In this document: positions 1 through 10,120 of the stretch, in pieces | Layout: every line of letters begins with the position of its first letter | Numbering within the stretch: the first letter of the stretch is position 1 | Assembly: GCF_012927265.1 (NCBI RefSeq) | Contig: NZ_JABBGF010000002.1 | Location: 248,001-312,000 of the forward strand | Direction of reading: 5' to 3' | Origin: Chryseobacterium cheonjiense | Lineage (GTDB): Bacteria > Bacteroidota > Bacteroidia > Flavobacteriales > Weeksellaceae | DNA length: 64,000 nt | Program-made: the position numbers and the translations under genes | The notes under the pieces: generated by a model | The model's database searches: none | What the model was told of the DNA's origin: nothing | What the model saw: the letters and a program-made list of their open reading frames with translations, nothing else

Positions 1-657
1 CTGGTTGTTCACATTCTGATGGAGATAGTGGGCAAATAATTCATAGTTTCCGCTTTTGGAAACGTAATGCCCTGAAAATAAGGTATTGTTATTGGAGGCT
101 AAGGAGTTCCTGTACATTCCCTGAGATCTTAATCCGCTGTATTCCAAAGAAAAGTTGAATCTCTTCCCGATATTCTGGGTATATGAAGATCTAAGTGCCG
201 CCCCATTTTTCATAGCATTATGATAAATGAATGTTGCGGTTGGAGTCTTTACATCATAATAATGAATATCATTAACACTAAGTATACCATACGATTTATT
301 GGTGGGCAACAGTTCCAGGTTCTGTTCGGGATTGAGTTCATAAGAAAGAGGATTAAATCCTGCCCCGATGTTTGCCACCTGAACTCTTCCAAAGTTATCC
401 CTGTTGTTGTATTGTGAAAAAATATAGGTTTTATCAAAAGTCATTACGGTGTCAAATACTTTCTTCTCCGCAAATTGTGTCTGATATAAATAATCGTTAA
501 TCGTTGGTTTAAATATTCTCAAGGAATCTTTCTTTCCAGAATCAATGACCAAAGTATCTTCTCCTTTCTTAGGAAGCTGATTTAAATCGGTCTTGTTTCT
601 GACCTGAGCATTTACCGTAAGGCTTAAGAAGAGTATTATTGAAAGTATATACTTCAT
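1..657 (-). CDS. Putative porin, N-terminal 219 codons (partial)
   Basis: The reading frame is open from an ATG at 657 (reverse strand) to the window edge, so the C-terminus lies outside. It starts with a typical Sec signal peptide (hydrophobic core, then NAQ as likely cleavage site near residue 19). The mature part is rich in alternating aromatic and polar residues, for example the segments with YSGLRSQGMYRNSLASNN and SKSGNYELFAHYLHQNV, as expected for outer-membrane beta strands. This matches my memory of the Bacteroidetes 'putative porin' family (Porin_10). Substrate unknown. A -7 box at 701-708 supports this start. Confidence in an outer-membrane beta-barrel is good, in the family name moderate. 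Confidence 0.72.
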   Translation of the reverse strand, partial: MKYILSIILFLSLTVNAQVRNKTDLNQLPKKGEDTLVIDSGKKDSLRIFKPTINDYLYQTQFAEKKVFDTVMTFDKTYIFSQYNNRDNFGRVQVANIGAGFNPLSYELNPEQNLELLPTNKSYGILSVNDIHYYDVKTPTATFIYHNAMKNGAALRSSYTQNIGKRFNFSLEYSGLRSQGMYRNSLASNNNTLFSGHYVSKSGNYELFAHYLHQNVNNQ

Positions 658-700
658 GTGTCGATTTTTATACAAAAATGCAAGTGCAAATTTTGTAAGG

Positions 701-708
701 CAAAAATA
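701..708 (-). promoter_or_regulatory. -7 box for the porin gene
   Basis: Reverse strand reads TATTTTTG, a full match to the Bacteroidetes TAnnTTTG -7 element. Transcription would start about 40 nt before the porin ATG at 657. No clear -33 TTG was seen. Confidence 0.5.
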
Positions 709-724
709 AGAAATAATGGGGAAT

Positions 725-750
725 AAAAAACCCCGCACGAATGTACGGAG
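725..750 (-). terminator. Rho-independent terminator after susD1
   Basis: On the reverse strand an 8-bp stem (CTCCGTAC with GTGCGGGG, two G-T wobbles, loop ATTC) is followed by six T. It lies 28 nt after the susD1 stop and before the porin promoter, so it separates the two transcription units. Confidence 0.75.
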
Positions 751-777
751 TTAATAAATAATTAGTTTGAATATATC

Positions 778-2382
778 TTAGTATCCAGGATTTTGTTGAC
801 AATTTGGGTTAGCTGCTGTTTCATCTAAAGGAATTGGTAAGGTATACCTATAATCACCATTAGGTAAATTCGTAACTGTAACAATATCATCAGTAGCGTT
901 TCTATCCATGGTTACTCCAGCTTTTGCAGCAAGACGCTTAAGATCAATATAACGATGCCCTTCCAATGCTAATTCTGCTCTACGTTCTTTTAAAATATCT
1001 GCATAAGCAACTTGAGCACTTGTATAGACAGGTGTTGTTGCCAGACCCAAATAATTCCTTGCAACTCTAACTTGCTGAATTAGAGATTGTGCAACAGACA
1101 AATTATTAGCAGACACTTCTGCTTCCGCTAAAATGAAATACATTTCGGATAGTCTGAATAATTTTAAATCGTTTCGAGTAGCAGCACTTGTTTTTCCCGG
1201 ATATTTATCAATTATCAACTTATCTGTATTAATTGGGGCAGTACTTGTAGCATAATTTAGGTCAACAATTGATGTAGGGTCTACATAAGCATATCTTCTA
1301 ATATCACCTTGTACATTTATTAAATTGAATAAATTTCTGCCAAGAAACCACATTGGTACTCCAGAAACAGTCGATGTATTTGTATTCCACCTTGTGCCAA
1401 TACTACTTCCATTACCAGTTGCCAATCTATTTAAAGAAAATATGATTTCTCCTCTAGAAGAATCATTCCATAGATTTCTGTAAGGATTAAATGAGGATGC
1501 AATTCCATAGAAAGCAGAGTTCCATGCTGAAGTCTGATTAACTGGTAAAGTAGCTGGCGGCGTTGGATTAGTAAATACCCCAGAAGTACCTCCTGTAATC
1601 GGAGTCGCTACCGTTAATGTTAATCCTGAATTTGAAATTACATCTTGAGCATATTGTTTAGCCAAAGTATAATTCCCTCTATACGCATTGAACCTTGCCG
1701 AAAGAGCATTTACAAAACCTTTATCTACATAGAATCTAGCAGCTGCATTTGTCGGTAAAGAATAAGCTAAAATACCTCTTGCATAATCCAGATCAGCATT
1801 AATGAAATCATACACTTCCTGATTTGTTGATCTGGGCAATTGTGCATCCGTATCCGGGATATCTTTCACTAATATAACACCTAAAGCATTTGGATTAGTC
1901 ATATCTGTGGAAAAAAGTGATTCTAATTGAACATAAGAATATGCTCTTATAGCTCTTGCTTGTGCAATAATACTGTTATATTGTGCAGTCTCTGATGAAG
2001 AAGGGGTAATTTTACTAGCCCCTTCAAGAAGTCTATTTACTCTATTGATAACCCTATAATGCGTTAACCAAATTCCAGAAACAAGACCTTCTGAATTATT
2101 CAAAAAATAACGATGTAACTGAAACTCTTGTCCTCCGCTGCCACTTCCAGGCTTAACTTCATCAGAAATTACCGCGCCAACATAAATTTCATTATTGGTA
2201 TCTAAAGTTCCATACACAGAACCCACTAAAAAATCATTCAAATTTGAAACACTGGTAAATATTGCATTATCATCAATAAAACCTGGCTGATCTATATCTA
2301 CTGCATCATTACAACTATTGGAAACAATGCTCACAGCTAAAAGTGAATATACTACAATTACGCTTTTAAATATCTTTTTCAT
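778..2382 (-). CDS. SusD/RagB family nutrient-binding lipoprotein (copy 1)
   Basis: 534-residue outer-membrane lipoprotein that forms the lid on the SusC partner encoded just upstream and binds the substrate at the cell surface. It has a signal peptide with lipobox SNSC (Cys24). The helical TPR-like SusD fold is suggested by the segments around residues 100-250, and the C-terminal part has the family's usual LKLFRLSEMYFILAEAEV, ERRAELALEGHRYIDLKR and final NPGY. It lies 13 nt after susC1, so the two are cotranscribed. Strongly similar to SusD2 at 8580-10109, including the ending LPIPLDE...NPN.QQNPGY. Substrate cannot be read from sequence; peptides or glycans are both possible. Confidence 0.95.
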   Translation of the reverse strand: MKKIFKSVIVVYSLLAVSIVSNSCNDAVDIDQPGFIDDNAIFTSVSNLNDFLVGSVYGTLDTNNEIYVGAVISDEVKPGSGSGGQEFQLHRYFLNNSEGLVSGIWLTHYRVINRVNRLLEGASKITPSSSETAQYNSIIAQARAIRAYSYVQLESLFSTDMTNPNALGVILVKDIPDTDAQLPRSTNQEVYDFINADLDYARGILAYSLPTNAAARFYVDKGFVNALSARFNAYRGNYTLAKQYAQDVISNSGLTLTVATPITGGTSGVFTNPTPPATLPVNQTSAWNSAFYGIASSFNPYRNLWNDSSRGEIIFSLNRLATGNGSSIGTRWNTNTSTVSGVPMWFLGRNLFNLINVQGDIRRYAYVDPTSIVDLNYATSTAPINTDKLIIDKYPGKTSAATRNDLKLFRLSEMYFILAEAEVSANNLSVAQSLIQQVRVARNYLGLATTPVYTSAQVAYADILKERRAELALEGHRYIDLKRLAAKAGVTMDRNATDDIVTVTNLPNGDYRYTLPIPLDETAANPNCQQNPGY

Positions 2383-2395
2383 GTTTTATTCTATT

Positions 2396-5254
2396 TTAAA
2401 AATCAATATTAGCCCCTACTGATACAGTCTTTGGGTTTGGATAAACATTCAACGAATATGAGGTTATAGGCTCTGGATCAAAACCTTTCCAACTAGACCA
2501 GGTATAAATATTTTCTGCTTGAACAAACAATTTAATTGATCTAACTGGTAAATTTCCTAACTGGCTTTTTGTAAAATTATATCCAAGCGAAATATTCTTT
2601 AGCCTAATAAAATCTGATTTGAATAAGAATCTATCTGAAGAACCTTCTAATCCAGCATTATTTGCATTTAAAGAAGGAAGGTTGGCCCCAGTATTTGTAG
2701 GTGTCCAGGAATTTAATAAATCTGCTGATACATTAATGTTATTACCAGCGTAGAAAGGATCCATTACCCAAGAGTACAAGTTATCATAGATATAACCACC
2801 TTGTTGGAAAGAAAATAAAGTATCTAGAAAAAATCCTTTATAATCAACATTAAATCCAAAACCTCCTGTGAATTTGGGATTCGATGACTTTCCTGTTAAT
2901 CTTCTGTCATTAGCTGTTGGAGATTTGGTTACATTTCCATTTATGTCCAAAAATAATTGTTCTCCATCAGCAGGATCAACACCTAAATAAGGATACAATT
3001 GAAATTGGCTTGCCGGACCACCTATTGCATCTACTACATCACCAGTTAAATTCTCCTTATCCATTGATACAATTTTATTAGAATTGTATGCTGCATTAGC
3101 AAAAACAGATAATTTAAAATTCTCGTTTCTAATCGCATTATATCTTAAGAGTGCTTCAATTCCCTTATTATCTAAAATACCATTATTACCATTAATAGTA
3201 TAAACACTAGTTACACCAGAAACATTGATATTATTGAATAATCTTGATGTTCTTTTTTGATAATAGTCTACACTTCCCGTTAAAACACCTTTATAATTAA
3301 AGTCTAAACCAATATTGGATTGCTTTACCTCTTCCCATCTTAAAGCAGTATTACCTAAATTACCTAATCCATATCCTGGTAAATTTTGGTAACCTGTATT
3401 ACTACCATACTGATCTAGGTATGCAGTTGGTAATAAAATCAAAGGATTAACATTATTTGCCGGTGCAGTTAAGTTTTGGTTGCCGGATGTACCTAATGAA
3501 GCCCTTAATTTTAACATTTCAAAACCAGAACCTTCCATAAAAGCTTCTTTATCGATATTCCATCTAAGTCCTACTGACCAAAATGTTTCCCACTTATTTG
3601 CAGGAGCAAATCTGTATGAGCCATCTCTTCTTACTACCGCATCCAAACCATATTTATTCTGATAGTCATATTCTAAAGTAGCAAAATAACCTAATGTTCC
3701 TGCCTTAACCTTTTGGGCTGTCGCTGAAGGTCTGTATATATTTGGAGTAGCTGGGTTAAATGGAACATATCCAGTACCTGCGCCAAAGGCCCAGTTAAGA
3801 GGGTTTAATCCATTTTGCTGTTGGGTATTATTTGCCCAGTGTATCTTATTATAATCCAAGTAAGCTGAGACAGTAACATTATGGTCTCCAAACTCTTTAT
3901 TAAAAGTAACATTGGTTACAGAGTTGAAAGTTAAATCTTTTGTTGTATTAAATTGCTCAAAACCACCATATTGAGCACTTTGTCCAGCAGCTACAGCGAG
4001 AGAAAGATATCCATTTGCTGCCCTGGCAAAAATCCTTTCATATTCTTTGTAATCAATTCCTGTCCTATTACCAATAGTTAAATAATCTGTAACTTTATAA
4101 CTTGCATTAGCATTAGCAGCTATGCTAATTTCCGTGAATTGATTTCTTATACCTCCATTGATAATGTCTTGAAGGATCCATGGCCGATTTCCTGCGGTAT
4201 CAGTGCCAATGGCATTAAACAAATCCCTTCCGTTAGAGTAAGGAGATGGAGCCACATAAGTAGGAGAAAGAATAGATCCAAATAACGGGTTCTGAATAAC
4301 ATTCGCATTAATTGCAGTATTCGTCTCGTCATCAAGCTGATTTCTTCTTGAATAGCCCAGACCAATGATTGTCCCATAATTGAGTCTTCCATTTTTAGAC
4401 TTCCCACTTAAATTATTCCTTAACGTAAATCTTTTAAAATCAGTAGATTTTATAATACCTTCAGACTCTAAGTAACCTAATGATGTATAATTATTTATAT
4501 TTTCGCCTCCTAGAGATAAACTTAAATTATGCTGTTGAGAAAACCCAGTCCTCATAAATTGTTTAGTCCAATCTGTATCAATGTTCCATTGATCTATTTC
4601 CTGCTGAGTCAATGTAGATCCAAACCCTCCTCCATATTGATTCTGAATAGTCAATAATTGCTTGCCGTTTGACATATTATAATCTGTCTTCGGATAGGTT
4701 GAAAAAGAAGTTAATGCGTCATAAGAAATTTTTAAAGCAGAGTTGTATTTTCCTCTTTTTGTTGTTATTACAACAACACCATTAGCTGCCCTATTTCCAT
4801 AGATTGAAGTAGCCTGCGCATCTTTCAAAATAGTAAACGTATCAATATCAGCGGGGTTTAAATTTCTAAATTGAGAGGACGATGTTATCAATCCATCAAC
4901 GACATATAATGGATCCGTAGATGCATTTAATGAACTAATTCCTCTAATCAAAATATTGAATTGTCCAGAACCAGGAGAACCTGAATTAGAATTTGCAACT
5001 ATACCAGGGGCTGTTCCTTGGATGGAATTAAGAACAGATATGTTAGGTCTGTTTTCTATTGTTTCGGACCCTACCGTTACTGAAGAAACCGTAGAAGATG
5101 CTTTAGTAGCAGTCTTACTATATCCCAAAACAACCACTTCTTCAATGGCTTTTTCTTTAGGAACAGTATCATTTTTTGTTTTTTGCGCTAATAGTGCCTG
5201 TCCTCCCATAAAGAACAAGACACCTGCGCTTAATACTCGTAATTTCACATTCAT
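2396..5254 (-). CDS. SusC/RagA family TonB-dependent outer-membrane transporter (copy 1)
   Basis: 952-residue TonB-dependent beta-barrel importer paired with SusD1. Signal peptide (cleavage near LLAQ), a TonB-box-like EEVVVLGYS at about residues 38-46, then the plug domain with IRGISSLN, PLYVVDGL and the SusC signature segment RNLNPADIDTFTILKDAQATSIYGNRAANGVV, then the barrel ending in the aromatic residue of GANIDF. The N-terminal carboxypeptidase-regulatory-like extension of about 80 residues found in many SusC proteins is absent, as in copy 2. The N-terminus MNVKLRVLSAG is identical to that of copy 2 and the upstream DNA is partly conserved too. Confidence 0.95.
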   Translation of the reverse strand: MNVKLRVLSAGVLFFMGGQALLAQKTKNDTVPKEKAIEEVVVLGYSKTATKASSTVSSVTVGSETIENRPNISVLNSIQGTAPGIVANSNSGSPGSGQFNILIRGISSLNASTDPLYVVDGLITSSSQFRNLNPADIDTFTILKDAQATSIYGNRAANGVVVITTKRGKYNSALKISYDALTSFSTYPKTDYNMSNGKQLLTIQNQYGGGFGSTLTQQEIDQWNIDTDWTKQFMRTGFSQQHNLSLSLGGENINNYTSLGYLESEGIIKSTDFKRFTLRNNLSGKSKNGRLNYGTIIGLGYSRRNQLDDETNTAINANVIQNPLFGSILSPTYVAPSPYSNGRDLFNAIGTDTAGNRPWILQDIINGGIRNQFTEISIAANANASYKVTDYLTIGNRTGIDYKEYERIFARAANGYLSLAVAAGQSAQYGGFEQFNTTKDLTFNSVTNVTFNKEFGDHNVTVSAYLDYNKIHWANNTQQQNGLNPLNWAFGAGTGYVPFNPATPNIYRPSATAQKVKAGTLGYFATLEYDYQNKYGLDAVVRRDGSYRFAPANKWETFWSVGLRWNIDKEAFMEGSGFEMLKLRASLGTSGNQNLTAPANNVNPLILLPTAYLDQYGSNTGYQNLPGYGLGNLGNTALRWEEVKQSNIGLDFNYKGVLTGSVDYYQKRTSRLFNNINVSGVTSVYTINGNNGILDNKGIEALLRYNAIRNENFKLSVFANAAYNSNKIVSMDKENLTGDVVDAIGGPASQFQLYPYLGVDPADGEQLFLDINGNVTKSPTANDRRLTGKSSNPKFTGGFGFNVDYKGFFLDTLFSFQQGGYIYDNLYSWVMDPFYAGNNINVSADLLNSWTPTNTGANLPSLNANNAGLEGSSDRFLFKSDFIRLKNISLGYNFTKSQLGNLPVRSIKLFVQAENIYTWSSWKGFDPEPITSYSLNVYPNPKTVSVGANIDF

Positions 5255-5297
5255 ATTAACAAATTTTAATATTTAATGAGACAAATATGTTAATAAA
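5255..5297 (-). promoter_or_regulatory. Conserved susC leader and promoter block, copy 1
   Basis: Two blocks are identical to those before susC2 and have the same 9-nt spacing: 18 nt at 5255-5272 next to the ATG and 16 nt at 5282-5297. On the reverse strand the distal block ends in CATATTTG (5282-5289), one base off TAnnTTTG. This predicts a transcription start in or near the spacer and a leader of about 20-25 nt. Confidence 0.6.
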
Positions 5298-5800
5298 TAT
5301 TAAAATCACCAAACAACAACAGATCGCAACATGTTGAAATACAGTATTTTAAATTAATCAAAAGCAAATTTTTAATTTATAATATTAATTCATAATTATT
5401 TTTAAAGAAAAAAATTTTTGTAAAAAAAAATTATGAGTGTATTAATTTTTAATAGAAAAAATTATTTAGAATTATTCTAAATTTATAAAATATAGTTACT
5501 CAAGCAAATACAAACTCTTATTAATTATAGAATAACAGTAGATCTCTTTTTTTCAACTGACAAGATGACTTTATTTTTTTACCACAGTTCTCTGTAATGT
5601 CTTATTTAAAACAAAATTTTAAATATTCTGAAATCTTTTGGTTAAAAATTCATTTTTTCATCAACTAGAATATTTTCCACAGTATCAAAATTTTTCAATA
5701 CAAATGTTAAAGGAAATTAAGATATAGATTTTTTTCACGTAAAGATTTTTTGAAAGAATTACAGTTTTTCTATTTTTACTGCTTACGTAAACACATCAAT
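5298..5800. other. Long AT-rich intergenic region between divergent susC1 and the broken protease
   Basis: About 500 nt without a gene. It contains long A/T runs and a perfect 19-bp interrupted palindrome at 5464-5482 (ATTTAGAAT, one T, ATTCTAAAT). The 22 nt from 5461 resemble 13226-13247 upstream of susC2 (12 identical bases, then 7 of 10). GCAAATTTTTAAT occurs at 5364-5376 and again at 13064-13076. I see no TAnnTTTG box pointing at the protease and no RNA gene. Confidence 0.5.
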
Positions 5801-7670
5801 ATGAAAAATAGGAGATTATTACTTTTTACTGCAGTTTCCTGGTTCTTCACATTACAGGGCCAAACCGCCGATGAGCGAAAAGAAATTTCAATTCAATCTA
5901 ATAAAAGCGCTAATACACTATTGCAACATAGATTAAATGTTGAAAAATCTCAGCGTGATTTGCGAATATCCAGATTTCTAAGTCAGAATTCCGGATATTC
6001 AAAAAAAATCAGCCAGCCAAACTTAGGAGTCCGAGAGCTTATCGATGTTTTACCTAATGGCGAATATATTTATGCCAAACTGATAATGCCGGCGCCTCGA
6101 TCACCGCAAGAGCTAATAAACTTTATAATGGCGGCAGTTTAGGTCTTACTATACAGGGACAAAATATGATCGCAGGCGTTTGGGACGGCGGAAGCTCCAA
6201 GCTTACCAATATGGATGAGCTGCAAATATAGATCATGCTACTCATGTTACCGGAACTATTTGTGCTCAAGGAATTCTATCGACAGTAAAAGGTATTGCAT
6301 TCAACGCTTCAGTACTTAATTATGACTGGAATGATGATCTTTCTGAAATACTGTCACAAGCAAGCTCAGGATTATTAACATCCAATCACTCGTATGGTTT
6401 TGGTGCATTGAGCAATATTTGGTTTTATGGTGCATACGATTCTAGAGCGCAAACATTTGATGAGATCTGTTATAATAATCCGTATTATCTGCCGGTGGTT
6501 TCAGCAGGCAATAGCAGAAATGACACTACCTCGCCAGGATCTGTTCAAATTTCCAACAAAGGCGGATATGATTTAATCTTCGGACATGGCAATGCAAAGA
6601 ACGTCATGACTGTTGCCGCTGTGAGTGAAGTTTCTAACTATATTGATGAATCTAGTGTAACGATGTCTTCTTTCAGCAGCTGGGGACCATCGGACGATGG
6701 CCGAATAAAACCTGATATTTCTATGAAGGGAGTAAGTGTAAGGTCTACACTAAGCACCTCCAATACGGCTACAGGTCTTTTATCCGGAACCTCCATGGCG
6801 TCACCGGGAATTACCGGCGTTGTCTTACTATTACAGCAGTATTACAAGCAACTTTATTCCAACTACATGAGATCTGCCACTGTAAAAGGATTAATATTAC
6901 ACACAGCAGATGAGGCGGGATATTGGCCCGGTCCGGACTATGAATATGGATGGTGATTGGTAAATGCGGAAAAAGCCGCCATTGTTATACGAGACAAAAA
7001 TTCTGTAACTTCTACAAAAAGCATTATTGATGAACTTTCTTTGAACAACGGCGCTACTTATACAAAAACAATTACTGCAAGTGGTACAACTCCTTTGAAG
7101 ATTTCCATCTCCTGGACAGATCCTCAATCTCCATTTTCAAACTCCGGCACTGTAGGTCCAACTACAAAATATCTGGTAAATGATCTGGATATAAAAATTA
7201 CCAAAGATGGAATCACTTATTATCCATGGAAAATGCAGGGCATGTCTGCACCATTCGATACTGCAACGAATACAGGAACTAATGATTCGGATAATTTTGA
7301 AAGAATAGACATTAATAATCCTTCAGGAACATACACAATAACTGTTACCCACAAAGGAACATTATCCGGAGGCAGTCAGAACTTTTCTCTAATTGCAACA
7401 GCCGGGTCTCTAAGTATTTTAAGTGTTGGAGAAACTCAACAAAAAGAAGTAACGCAGTTTTATCCAAATCCCGCCAAAGATTATATTTATATCAATGAAA
7501 TCGAAAGTAATTTGAAAGTTACGGTTTACGATGTATCAGGAAAAATGGTTTTAAATACATCATTGACAGATAACAGACTTGACGTAAACAGCTTAGAAAA
7601 AGGGAATTATGTTGTAAGCTATAGTAGTAAAAAAGGGATGAAGAAGAGCTTTAAATTTATTAAAGAGTAA
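5801..7670 (+). pseudogene. Broken T9SS-secreted subtilisin-like (S8) serine peptidase
   Basis: Parts of one secreted S8 protease lie in succession but in different frames. 5801 onward gives a signal peptide (TLQGQ) and propeptide; a single-base loss in the A run near 6077-6080 shifts the frame; the next frame has the catalytic Asp region VWDGG and stops at 6229-6231; the His region DHATHVTGT (from 6231) is in a third frame, with residues apparently missing before it; the Ser region SGTSMASPG is near 6789-6815. An in-frame TGA at 6954-6956 stands where a Gly is expected (YGW-G-LVNAEKAA), and the same frame then continues to 7670. The end carries a T9SS type A sorting domain (FYPNPAKDYIYI ... 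MKKSFKFIKE). Three independent lesions argue for a pseudogene, not recoding. Confidence 0.88.
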
Positions 7671-7688
7671 TATTGAATTTCTTCAAAT

Positions 7689-7720
7689 AAAAATGACTGC
7701 CTTTTCAGACAGTCATTTTT
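7689..7720. terminator. Bidirectional terminator between convergent units
   Basis: Perfect 11-bp inverted repeat AAAAATGACTG / CAGTCATTTTT with a 10-nt loop, with T runs in both directions. It lies between the end of the broken protease (plus) and the end of the susC2-susD2-lipoprotein operon (minus) and can serve both. Confidence 0.85.
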
Positions 7721-7761
7721 TATTTATTTAATTATTTTACTTTAATTAAAAACTATTTATA

Positions 7762-8556
7762 TTAGTTCTTTACTAAGCTAAACTTATATCCTGCATTACT
7801 ACCATAATTAATGGTTGTAATATCTATACTTCCAGTACAGAAATTTACTTTACCACTGCCGCTAACATTTAAAGATCCGGTTGGAGCACCATAGTTAAAC
7901 GCTTCGTTTGATTGTACAGTAATTGTACCATCATTAGCAACCGTAACAAGCATGTAAGCTGTGGCGGAGTTCGAAATATAAATATTATTGTCTGCTAGTA
8001 TTTTAAACTGATTTGGAGCTGGCCCTTGTTGAACAGTTATTAAATCACCTGGTTCATAATCCTGCCATGTGTCTGATACCACTTTATATGTTCCAGAAAA
8101 AGGCGTGATATTGAAAGGACATGCTTTTGTATACTGTAAAATATAGGTTTGATCAAATGTTGCATTTGGAATTGAAGAAGATTGCAATTTAAATACAATC
8201 ACCTTTGGTGCTACTGTAGCACCTGCTTCTAAAAGCTTTACCTGAAACTTACCTTCAATTTGCCCAGCATTTACAGTTGTATTCTGATTTACAATTTGAA
8301 AATCTACACCTTCTACAGCATTTGAAACACTTGTGTCAACAACAAGCTTAACCTGTGCAGACCCTTCAAGAGCGCTAACGGTTCCAAAATCGATATTTAC
8401 GGTAGTAGAACCTGTTCCTTGTGTTACTACAGCTTCACCTCTTGTACCCTTGTTAAAATGTAGGTAAGGTTGTCCTTCATATACTTCGGCATCATCTTTA
8501 CAGCTGTTTAATGCAAATACAAAGAATGCCAATATTAAAAATGCAATTTTTTTCAT
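7762..8556 (-). CDS. Surface lipoprotein, third gene of the susC2-susD2 operon
   Basis: 264-residue lipoprotein with lipobox LNSC (Cys19) followed by KDDAE, which resembles the surface-export signal described for Capnocytophaga and Flavobacterium lipoproteins. The rest is predicted mostly beta: an N-terminal half with TVNIDFGTVSALEGSAQVKL, similar to Calx-beta or DUF1735-like extracellular domains, and a C-terminal half with GTYKVVSDTWQDY and a closing INYGSNAGYKFSLV. It follows susD2 by 23 nt and by position could be an accessory substrate-binding protein (SusE/F role). No counterpart follows susD1. Function beyond surface binding is not known. Confidence 0.7.
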   Translation of the reverse strand: MKKIAFLILAFFVFALNSCKDDAEVYEGQPYLHFNKGTRGEAVVTQGTGSTTVNIDFGTVSALEGSAQVKLVVDTSVSNAVEGVDFQIVNQNTTVNAGQIEGKFQVKLLEAGATVAPKVIVFKLQSSSIPNATFDQTYILQYTKACPFNITPFSGTYKVVSDTWQDYEPGDLITVQQGPAPNQFKILADNNIYISNSATAYMLVTVANDGTITVQSNEAFNYGAPTGSLNVSGSGKVNFCTGSIDITTINYGSNAGYKFSLVKN

Positions 8557-8579
8557 AAATTTTAAACTATTAATTAATA

Positions 8580-10109
8580 TTAATAACCAGGATTTTGTTG
8601 GATATTAGGATTTGCATTAATTTCATCCAATGGAATAGGTAATGTAAATCTGTAATCACTAGCAGGTAATGTAAGAGGAAGTGTTTTGTTATCATCATCA
8701 TATACATCTCTGTCTACACCAACTCCGGCAGCAACACCTAATCTCTTTAAATCTAAATAACGGTGTCCTTCAAAACAAAGCTCTCTTCTTCTTTCTAATA
8801 AGATATCAGCATAAGCCTGTTGAGGTGATGTATAGTTTATAGCAACAGATGCTCCGGCTAACGATCTTGCCTGTCTTACAGCTCTCACTCTAAGTCCAGC
8901 TGTTGCTAAATCTCCTTCACGAACTGCAACTTCAGCTAAAATAAGATACATTTCAGAAATTCTATACATTTTGATATCATTTCTTAATCTCATTGTTGCA
9001 CTTGCTAAACTACCTGATTTACCAGGATATTTGTTAATAACAATAACATCACTTTCTCTAGGGCTTGCTCCGTTAGGATAAAATGCATCAAATGTGCTTG
9101 AAGCATCTACAAATACAGGAGATCTTACATCGCCACCAGGTAATTCGTCAAGTAAAGAATATAATTTTCTACCCATATCAAAATTAACAGATCCATCAAT
9201 ATCTGTAGAGTTTGTCGTCCACAAACTTGCAATATTAGACCATGCACCAGTTGAACTGTTTGGTCTGTATAATGACCATAAAATTTCACCTCTTGTAGTA
9301 TCTGCCCACATCCCAGCATATGTCGATCCTGCCGACAAACTCAAGCTACTTGTAGTGATAGCAGCTGTCGCATTCGTTTTTGCATTGGTATTATCTCCTT
9401 TGTAGTTATAATACCTTGCTGCAATCGCATTGATACTTGCCTTTTTATCCAAGTAATTTTGAGCTGGAACAGTACCTGCAGTAAGATTACTTGAATTCCA
9501 GTTTGTAAGTGCATATTGTAAATCCGCTTCGATAAGTGCAAAAACTTCTGAGTTCTTTACTCTTGGCAATTTACTTGTAAAAACATCCACAGGTTCTGTA
9601 CTAAGCATTACTCCTAAAGCATTCGGATCCTTCATATTTGTTGAATAATAAGCCTCCAAAGTTGTGTAAGCATATGCTCTTATTGCTCTTGCATGAGATA
9701 TGATATTAACATATAGAAGTTTATTATTTGCAGAAAGTGAATTATAATCAATTAACTGGCTTCCCTTTAGAAGAATGTTAACTTTATTGATAATATTATA
9801 ATTACTAGCCCAAATAGCTGCAGCTTCAGCTGTTGTAGAATTTAACGTAAATCTATGAGTTAAGATGTCGGAAGTACTTACACTGCTTGGCCCAAATCCT
9901 ACTTCATCTGTAAAAAGTGATGTAAAATAGATCTCATTTAAAGGATCTACAGATGGATAGACACTACCATTAAGAAACTTCTGCATATCTTCAACAGAGG
10001 TGAAGGCAGCTTGCTCACTGTTAATTTCACCGTCCTGGACGATATCTAGTGCATCATTACATGAAGTTAGCACTAAAAAAAACGATAATATATAAAATAC
10101 TTTTTTCAT
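8580..10109 (-). CDS. SusD/RagB family nutrient-binding lipoprotein (copy 2)
   Basis: 509-residue SusD paralogue with lipobox LTSC (Cys17). Family segments include IKMYRISEMYLILAEVAV, ERRRELCFEGHRYLDLKRL and the C-terminal NPNIQQNPGY. It sits 11 nt after susC2 and would cap that transporter at the outer membrane. Clearly homologous to SusD1 at 778-2382 along its length but diverged, with a shorter middle region, so the two loci are an old duplication or two related imports rather than a recent copy. Substrate not predictable from sequence. Confidence 0.95.
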   Translation of the reverse strand: MKKVFYILSFFLVLTSCNDALDIVQDGEINSEQAAFTSVEDMQKFLNGSVYPSVDPLNEIYFTSLFTDEVGFGPSSVSTSDILTHRFTLNSTTAEAAAIWASNYNIINKVNILLKGSQLIDYNSLSANNKLLYVNIISHARAIRAYAYTTLEAYYSTNMKDPNALGVMLSTEPVDVFTSKLPRVKNSEVFALIEADLQYALTNWNSSNLTAGTVPAQNYLDKKASINAIAARYYNYKGDNTNAKTNATAAITTSSLSLSAGSTYAGMWADTTRGEILWSLYRPNSSTGAWSNIASLWTTNSTDIDGSVNFDMGRKLYSLLDELPGGDVRSPVFVDASSTFDAFYPNGASPRESDVIVINKYPGKSGSLASATMRLRNDIKMYRISEMYLILAEVAVREGDLATAGLRVRAVRQARSLAGASVAINYTSPQQAYADILLERRRELCFEGHRYLDLKRLGVAAGVGVDRDVYDDDNKTLPLTLPASDYRFTLPIPLDEINANPNIQQNPGY

Positions 10110-10120
10110 TTTAATAATTT

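Noticed and set aside
4956..5276. 106-codon plus-strand frame at the susC1 start
   Set aside because: Antisense to the conserved plug domain of SusC; same for 12480-13034 opposite susC2. Conserved protein on the minus strand explains both.
5801..7670. Programmed frameshift or stop read-through in the subtilisin gene
   Set aside because: Two frame changes, missing residues and a nonsense codon at an ordinary Gly position are too many for recoding; no slippery-site/hairpin arrangement was seen.
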